This document shows positions 5,830-9,560 of a stretch of 9,560 nucleotides of DNA, piece by piece. The notes under the pieces were generated by a model. It worked only from the letters and a program-made list of their open reading frames with translations, ran no database searches and had not been told where the DNA came from. The translations under genes and the position numbers were made by a program. The stretch's first letter is position 1. Every line of letters begins with the position of its first letter. Source of the stretch: Pseudomonadota bacterium (GTDB lineage: Bacteria; Pseudomonadota; Alphaproteobacteria; Rhodobacterales; Rhodobacteraceae); the NCBI GenBank assembly GCA_027592105.1, contig JAQCLA010000084.1, forward strand, positions 1 to 9,560, given 5' to 3'.

Positions 5830-6939
5830 TCAGTACCTCGGTCGCATCCAGCGGTCGGCCAGCTTCATCAAGATCGTCATCGCGATCACGATCAGCACCA
5901 GATAGACAATGGCCAGCAGCGTGCCATAGCCCACGTTCGAGCGGTCGCGGTATTCGCGGAAAATGAAGCTGGTGACGCTGTCGGTTGCCCCGCCCGGGCC
6001 ACCGGCGGTGATGTTGATGATGATATCGGCCAGCTTCAGCTTGAAGATGATCCGGATCAGGATGGCGGTGATCGACACCGGCAGCATCAGTGGAAACGTG
6101 ATTTCCCAAAACCGGCGCCAGCCCGATGCGCCATCGACCTCGGCGGCTTCGTGTAATTCCTTGGGGATGGCCTGCAGACCGGCAAGGATCATGATCATCA
6201 TGAAGGGTATAAAGGTCCACGCATCCATCGCCATGATCATGAAGCGCGCCATCTCGGGCGACCCGAAGAACGAGATCTGATCAAAGCCCAGCTCGCGCAC
6301 CAGGTGCGCCACAGGGCCAAAGCGAATTTCGAGCATCGACTTGCCGATCATCCAGCTGACCGCCACCGGCGACAACATCAGCGGCAACAGGAATGCCACG
6401 CGAAAGAACTTGCGCGCCCGGATCTGGGCATTCAGCGCCAGCGCCAAGCCAAAGGCGATGGCATATTCCACCACGATGGCCAACGTGTACCAGACCATGT
6501 TTTTCAGCGCATTCCAATAGAACGGGTCGGCCCACATCTGTCGGACATTGTCGAGCCCGTTGAACTGACGCCCTGTGGGCGAAGACAGGTTCCAATTGGA
6601 AAAGGCGATGCCCAGCGCAAAGATCAGCGGGAATACAACCATCGCGACCACAAACAACGCAGCCGGCAGCACAAACAGCGACCGCTTGCCCCGTTCGCCA
6701 TAGAGCAGCACCTGACCCCAGCACAGGCAGCTTGCCCAGATCAAAAAGGCGTAAAGCGTGGGCCGCCAGGTTTCAAAGCCCAGCGAAACGACGCCCTGAG
6801 TGTCGAGATATTGCACCAGACCCACAACACAAAGCAGCGCCGCAGAGGCCCAGATGATCGTTTTGCCGAAGCGGATGCGCGCGGCCGATATGTTGTCGGC
6901 CGTCACGATGTGCAGATAATCGGCCTCGGTCGATGCCAT
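5830..6939 (-). CDS. Carbohydrate ABC transporter permease, MalF type
   Basis: A 369-residue inner-membrane channel subunit. Hydrophobic stretches at about 26-45 and 62-81 precede the six usual spans (about 88-113, 148-170, 180-200, 232-255, 285-310, 338-360). It therefore seems to carry an extra N-terminal membrane hairpin compared with ordinary sugar permeases of about 300 residues. The EAA loop EAAEVDGASGWRRFWEITFP (264-283) and the downstream TAGGPGGATD (311-320) are family hallmarks. FNGLDNVRQMW (126-136) is the usual periplasmic motif. The ATG at 6939 is chosen because AAGGAA (6950-6945) sits 5 bases upstream. An in-frame GTG nine codons earlier (6966) falls inside the arm of a strong hairpin and is unlikely. 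Translation of the MalG-type gene is coupled one base downstream. It should pair with the MalG-type permease and the ATPase encoded divergently at the right end. Confidence 0.92.
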   Translation of the reverse strand: MASTEADYLHIVTADNISAARIRFGKTIIWASAALLCVVGLVQYLDTQGVVSLGFETWRPTLYAFLIWASCLCWGQVLLYGERGKRSLFVLPAALFVVAMVVFPLIFALGIAFSNWNLSSPTGRQFNGLDNVRQMWADPFYWNALKNMVWYTLAIVVEYAIAFGLALALNAQIRARKFFRVAFLLPLMLSPVAVSWMIGKSMLEIRFGPVAHLVRELGFDQISFFGSPEMARFMIMAMDAWTFIPFMMIMILAGLQAIPKELHEAAEVDGASGWRRFWEITFPLMLPVSITAILIRIIFKLKLADIIINITAGGPGGATDSVTSFIFREYRDRSNVGYGTLLAIVYLVLIVIAMTILMKLADRWMRPRY

Positions 6940-6944
6940 TGCGG

Positions 6945-6950
6945 TTCCTT
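6945..6950 (-). promoter_or_regulatory. Ribosome binding site of the MalF-type permease
   Basis: AAGGAA on the minus strand lies five bases before the ATG at 6939. It decides the start in favour of ATG over the in-frame GTG at 6966, which is buried in the stem of the hairpin at 6964-6992. Confidence 0.6.
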
Positions 6951-6963
6951 GCCCCCCCTTGGT

Positions 6964-6992
6964 CACAGGCCGGGCTTGCAGCCCGGCCTGTG
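6964..6992 (-). terminator. Intercistronic hairpin between binding-protein and permease genes
   Basis: A perfect 12-bp inverted repeat, CACAGGCCGGGC and GCCCGGCCTGTG, surrounds a 5-base loop in the 80-base gap between the solute-binding protein and the MalF-type permease. In the direction of transcription (minus strand) the stem is followed by ACCAAGGGG and not by a T run, so it is not a classic intrinsic terminator. Stable hairpins here commonly protect the 3' end of the binding-protein message from exonucleases or cause partial termination. Either gives far more binding protein than permease. The stem is directly visible; its role is inferred. Confidence 0.6.
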
Positions 6993-7019
6993 TGTTGTCT
7001 TGTCAGCGCCGTGCGCGGA

Positions 7020-8660
7020 TCACATCCCCAAAGACGCCTTGTAGAGCGCGATCTGGCTGTCGCGCCCGATCTGGTCGGTGATCCGTTCCCAAGCTGCGGC
7101 GATGGCATCGGCCGTTTCCTGCGCGCTGGCATACTGGCCTGCAAAGCCCTTTGCCAGTTCGTCCTCGGCTACCGAGTAGTATTGGAAAATGCCGGGGATG
7201 CGCGGTTCGACGGCCGCATTGGGGTGGTTGTAGCTGTCGGCATTGGACCCAAGATAGTCCTCGACGAAAGCGCGATCATAGCCTGCGGCTTCCCACTCTT
7301 CGTAGTTGAAGTGCGAGTTGCGATAGGGCTGGAACCCCGAAGGATAGGCCGACATCCACAGCGACAGATCCTTGCCGCCCAGATGTGCCGCCGCCGACCA
7401 TGCGGCCTTGCGCTTTTTCTCGTCACCCGACACGCGTGCCGTGACATAGATGCCCCAGCCGATATAGGCCATCTGCGGTGCCTCGTTTGCCACATCTTCC
7501 CAGGCGCCGGCGGCCGCGTTGTAGCGGCGGTCCGAACCGGGGTTGATGCCAAAGCCCACGACATCGCCAACCACCGAGGTATCCGAAGTGCGCGCCGAAG
7601 ACCCCACGTCGCCCCACCACATCAGCATGGAGCCCGTGCCGGCAAGGAACTGCTGGAACGCGGTCGTGCCGGGGTCGGCGTTGATCTGGTCGGCCGGATA
7701 GGCGCCCGGCGTCGCGATCAGGTCCATCACGTCCTGGATCGCCTGCACCCAGCCGGGGTTGTTCACCCTGGGCTTCATCGTGTCGGCATCGAACAGCCAG
7801 GCCGGATCGTCGGGGTGTTTCACATAGGCGGTGGCGCGGTTGGCGATGAAGTAGAAGCCAAAGCCGCCCCAGCCCTTCAGCGGGTCAAGATAGCCATGCG
7901 CGGGCAGGCCCGTCAGCGGGTCGGTCTGGCCGGCCAGCGCCTTGGATAATGCGTTCACCTGCTGCCAGGTGGAGGGCACTGTCTCGCCGCCGATCGCGCC
8001 CGCGCCGAAATAGTCCTTGCGGTAGGCAAAGGTGTGGCAGTCGCCGTCAATGGTCACGCGGTACTTCTTGCCGTCCCATGTGCCGACGGGGGGCTGCAGA
8101 TAGCCCACCAGATCGCCTTCGTCGATCTGCTCGGACACCCAGCCGGGCATTTCGTCCAAAAGCCCGCGCCCTGCGGTGTCGCCTTCGAAGGGGGCGCCCA
8201 TCTCGAGGATGTCGAAATCGACCGTGCCTGTCGCAATCGATTGCTGCAAGCGCGCGTTATAGTCAGCTTGCGCCAGATCGATCCAGTTGATCTTGGCCCC
8301 GGTATAGGCTTCCCACGGCTTGAGAAACCCGCGGAACAAAAAGTTGTGCAGATTCTGGTTGTTGAGCCCCATAAAGGTCAGCTCGACACCCGCAAACTCG
8401 CCCTGGGCGACCCGCTCCATTGTCGGGCCAAGGCACATTTCGCCCACTTTCTGCCAATCGGCATCGGTCGGCGATCCCATGCCCACACCGGGGACCTTGA
8501 GGATTTCGGCACGCACATTCCCATGCCCGCCTGCCAGCGCGCGACCTGCGGGCGCAAGCCCGCCAAGTGCGGCCAGCGCGCCGACACTTGCGGCACCCTT
8601 CAACAGCCCGCGGCGGGTCAACCCAGCTGCGACCGCGTATTTGTAGAGATCGATTTTCAC
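7020..8660 (-). CDS. Tat-exported extracellular solute-binding protein of the ABC importer
   Basis: A 546-residue periplasmic binding protein. The N-terminus has a twin-arginine export signal: TRRGLLKGAAS with Arg16-Arg17, a hydrophobic stretch (22-36) and a likely signal-peptidase site after ALA at 41-43. Tat export means it folds in the cytoplasm first. The body has the look of family-1 sugar-binding proteins, including WEAYTGAKINWIDLAQADYNARLQQ (about 115-139), DFDILEMG, and late aromatic-rich segments. It is longer than most sugar-binding proteins (about 400-450 residues), like a subset of alphaproteobacterial long binding proteins. The start is GTG at 8660-8658 with a strong AGGGAGGA ribosome site (8674-8667) six bases upstream. 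It is the first gene of the leftward operon, followed by the hairpin and two permeases. It sets the specificity of uptake, but the ligand cannot be read from sequence. Confidence 0.9.
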   Translation of the reverse strand: MKIDLYKYAVAAGLTRRGLLKGAASVGALAALGGLAPAGRALAGGHGNVRAEILKVPGVGMGSPTDADWQKVGEMCLGPTMERVAQGEFAGVELTFMGLNNQNLHNFLFRGFLKPWEAYTGAKINWIDLAQADYNARLQQSIATGTVDFDILEMGAPFEGDTAGRGLLDEMPGWVSEQIDEGDLVGYLQPPVGTWDGKKYRVTIDGDCHTFAYRKDYFGAGAIGGETVPSTWQQVNALSKALAGQTDPLTGLPAHGYLDPLKGWGGFGFYFIANRATAYVKHPDDPAWLFDADTMKPRVNNPGWVQAIQDVMDLIATPGAYPADQINADPGTTAFQQFLAGTGSMLMWWGDVGSSARTSDTSVVGDVVGFGINPGSDRRYNAAAGAWEDVANEAPQMAYIGWGIYVTARVSGDEKKRKAAWSAAAHLGGKDLSLWMSAYPSGFQPYRNSHFNYEEWEAAGYDRAFVEDYLGSNADSYNHPNAAVEPRIPGIFQYYSVAEDELAKGFAGQYASAQETADAIAAAWERITDQIGRDSQIALYKASLGM

Positions 8661-8666
8661 CAGAAT

Positions 8667-8674
8667 TCCTCCCT
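8667..8674 (-). promoter_or_regulatory. Ribosome binding site that supports the GTG start of the binding protein
   Basis: AGGGAGGA on the minus strand lies six bases upstream of the GTG at 8660. It is the strongest such site in the leftward operon and decides the start, which also gives a well-formed Tat signal peptide. Confidence 0.7.
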
Positions 8675-8706
8675 GAATAACCGGCGCGTGCTCTCAGCGG
8701 CAGCGC

Positions 8707-8716
8707 CAAGATCTTG
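8707..8716. promoter_or_regulatory. 10-bp palindrome in the binding-protein mRNA leader
   Basis: CAAGATCTTG is a perfect palindrome without a spacer, located about 45 bases before the GTG start and downstream of the predicted leftward promoter. It could be half of a regulator site or chance; the flanks do not extend the symmetry. Confidence 0.2.
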
Positions 8717-8770
8717 TGCGACCCCTGCATGGAGAAACCCCGATGTCCCTGCCGTGGTGCAACGTAGCTG

Positions 8771-8799
8771 AGCATTTCAGTCGCTATGAGGCCTGTCAA
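8771..8799 (-). promoter_or_regulatory. Candidate sigma-70 promoter of the import operon
   Basis: On the minus strand a perfect TTGACA (8799-8794) is followed after 17 bases by AATGCT (8776-8771), which keeps two key positions of a -10 box (A2 and T6). Transcription would start near 8764. The consensus -35, correct spacing and position upstream of the first gene of the operon support it. The weak -10 suggests dependence on an activator or derepression (inference). Confidence 0.45.
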
Positions 8800-8842
8800 G
8801 TTTCTTTCATGTTAGTTTAGTATGGTCAACTTGTGGACAGGC
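8791..8842. promoter_or_regulatory. Nested imperfect dyad at the centre of the divergent promoters
   Basis: Outer arms GCCTGTC (8791-8797) and GACAGGC (8836-8842) are perfectly inverted. Inside them CAAGTT (8797-8802) mirrors AACTTG (8828-8833), offset by a 3-base insertion in the right arm. At the centre CATGTTAG (8808-8815) faces TTAGTATG (8817-8824) as two degenerate inverted half-sites of form CATRYTAR. All three symmetries centre within 8815-8816.5. The outer arms contain the -35-like boxes of both directions. This is the likely docking site of a regulator controlling uptake, though the protein is not in the window. Confidence 0.4.
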
Positions 8843-8862
8843 TGTGCCCGCTGGGCTAGTCG
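8834..8862 (+). promoter_or_regulatory. Weak candidate promoter of the ATPase gene
   Basis: TGGACA (8834-8839, five of six matches to TTGACA) is followed after 17 bases by TAGTCG (8857-8862), a poor -10 box. Transcription would start near 8869, about 26 bases before the ATG. The location opposite the leftward -35 across a dyad is the main support. A second possibility is TAGTAT at 8818-8823 as a -10 box, but it has no matching -35. Confidence 0.22.
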
Positions 8863-8894
8863 TTGTGGTAACGCGGTGATACGGGCGGTGCGCA

Positions 8895-9560
8895 ATGGCA
8901 GAAGTCAGGGTCAGGGATCTTCAAAAGGCCTATGGCGATGTTGGGGTCATTCATGGCCTTGATGTCGACATTGCCGATGGCGCCTTTGTGGTGCTGGTGG
9001 GGCCATCGGGCTGCGGTAAGTCCACGCTTTTGCGCATGATCGCGGGACTCGAGGGAATCACCTCGGGCACCATTCATATCGGGGAGCGGTTGGTGAACAA
9101 CCTGCCGCCCGCCGAGCGCGACATTGCCATGGTGTTTCAGAACTACGCGCTCTACCCGCACAAGACGGTCGAGGCGAACATGGCTTTTGCCCTGCGGATG
9201 CGAAAGATGGGCAAGGCCGAGATCAAGGCCAAGGTGGACCGCGCGGCCGAGGTGCTGGGCCTGACGCCCTATCTGCACCGATACCCCCGCGCCTTGTCGG
9301 GTGGTCAGCGCCAGCGCGTTGCCATGGGCCGCGCCATCGTCCGCGACCCGGAGGTGTTCTTGTTCGATGAACCCTTGTCGAACCTTGATGCCAAGCTCCG
9401 GGTGCAGATGCGCACCGAGATCCGCGAATTGCACCAGCGTCTGGGAACCACGACGGTCTATGTCACCCATGACCAGATCGAAGCGATGACAATGGCCGAC
9501 AAGATCGTCGTGATGCAGGGCGGGCGGATCGAACAGATGGGCACACCGCTTGAGGTCTAT
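8895..9560 (+). CDS. Sugar ABC transporter ATP-binding protein, MalK/UgpC type (3' end outside window)
   Basis: The first 222 codons of a cytoplasmic ATPase run to the window edge without a stop. All catalytic motifs are present: Walker A GPSGCGKST (36-44), Q-loop Gln82 in VFQNYALYPH, signature LSGGQRQR (134-141), Walker B VFLFDEP (154-160), D-loop SNLD (162-165) and switch His192 in VTHD. The sequence is a close match to the MalK/UgpC/MsmX group, whose C-terminal OB-fold regulatory domain (about 130 further residues) would lie beyond the edge. The ATG at 8895 is the only good start, since an in-frame TGA lies at 8877-8879. The ribosome binding site is weak (GGGCGG, 8883-8888). It is encoded divergently from its probable binding protein and permeases, and powers import through the two permeases. 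YPHKTV replaces the more common YPHMTV. Confidence 0.93.
   Translation, partial: MAEVRVRDLQKAYGDVGVIHGLDVDIADGAFVVLVGPSGCGKSTLLRMIAGLEGITSGTIHIGERLVNNLPPAERDIAMVFQNYALYPHKTVEANMAFALRMRKMGKAEIKAKVDRAAEVLGLTPYLHRYPRALSGGQRQRVAMGRAIVRDPEVFLFDEPLSNLDAKLRVQMRTEIRELHQRLGTTTVYVTHDQIEAMTMADKIVVMQGGRIEQMGTPLEVY

Larger units (their letters stand above)
8661..8894. promoter_or_regulatory. Divergent control region between binding-protein gene and ATPase gene
   Basis: This 234-base stretch without a convincing gene drives the leftward import operon and the rightward ATPase gene. It contains a leftward promoter-like pair (8799-8771), a weaker rightward pair (8834-8862), a broad imperfect dyad (8791-8842) between and including the two -35 boxes, a 10-bp palindrome CAAGATCTTG (8707-8716) in the leftward leader, and the strong ribosome binding site AGGGAGGA (8674-8667). 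The leader of the binding-protein mRNA would be about 100 bases. No recognisable riboswitch was seen in it. Confidence 0.6.

Noticed and set aside
6940..6966. GTG at 6966 as start of the MalF-type permease
   Set aside because: It sits in the stem of a perfect hairpin and lacks a ribosome site, while ATG 6939 has AAGGAA at good spacing.
6964..6992. Classic intrinsic terminator
   Set aside because: The stem is perfect, but the minus-strand sequence after it is ACCAAGGGG with no T run. The plus-strand side has only scattered T residues and no gene to terminate.
8034..8771. A 245-codon plus-strand frame extending into the intergenic region
   Set aside because: It is antisense to the binding protein for most of its length and has no recognisable domain. 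The binding-protein frame has a Tat signal and family features.
8263..8799. A 178-codon minus-strand frame reaching into the promoter region
   Set aside because: It overlaps the binding protein in another frame, starts inside the predicted promoter without a ribosome site and is rich in Arg and Gly.
1..9560. tRNA, rRNA, CRISPR arrays, insertion sequences, phage or conjugation genes
   Set aside because: Almost all of the window is accounted for by well-supported genes, and the four non-coding gaps show no such signatures.

Overview
The window comes from a GC-rich proteobacterium. By-eye base composition, codon choice (strong G/C at third positions) and the look of the proteins suggest an alphaproteobacterium, possibly of the Rhodobacter/Roseobacter/Paracoccus type. 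This assignment is inferred, not tested. No rRNA, tRNA, CRISPR array, transposase or integrase is visible. The whole window reads as one locus for taking up and breaking down a carbohydrate-like compound.

Layout: (1) At the left edge is the start of a leftward aldo/keto reductase gene (1-96). (2) A 106-base divergent control region (97-202) separates it from a tightly coupled rightward operon of five genes (203-4906): a BtpA/SgcQ-family TIM-barrel protein, an M42-family metallopeptidase, an FGGY sugar kinase, a SIS-domain sugar-phosphate isomerase of the 6-phospho-3-hexuloisomerase type, and a creatininase-family metal hydrolase. Four of these genes overlap one another and the fifth follows after 4 bases. 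(3) This operon converges, with only 4 bases between stop codons, on a leftward ABC-import operon (4911-8660). That operon runs from right to left as a Tat-exported solute-binding protein, a MalF-type permease and a MalG-type permease. A perfect 12-bp hairpin lies between the binding protein and the permeases. (4) A 234-base divergent region (8661-8894) carries a large imperfect dyad with outward-facing promoter-like sequences. (5) A rightward MalK/UgpC-type ATPase gene (8895 to the right edge) supplies the energy-coupling subunit.

How the genes may work together (inference): the ABC system imports an unphosphorylated substrate, one or both metal hydrolases trim it, the aldo/keto reductase may oxidise or reduce it, the FGGY kinase phosphorylates it, and the SIS isomerase and BtpA-like protein act on the sugar phosphate. 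The BtpA-M42 pair recalls sgcQ and sgcX of the poorly understood Escherichia coli sgc locus. There a phosphotransferase system brings the sugar in already phosphorylated. Here an ABC importer plus a kinase could do the same job. The substrate is unknown, and this five-enzyme combination is the most interesting thing in the window.
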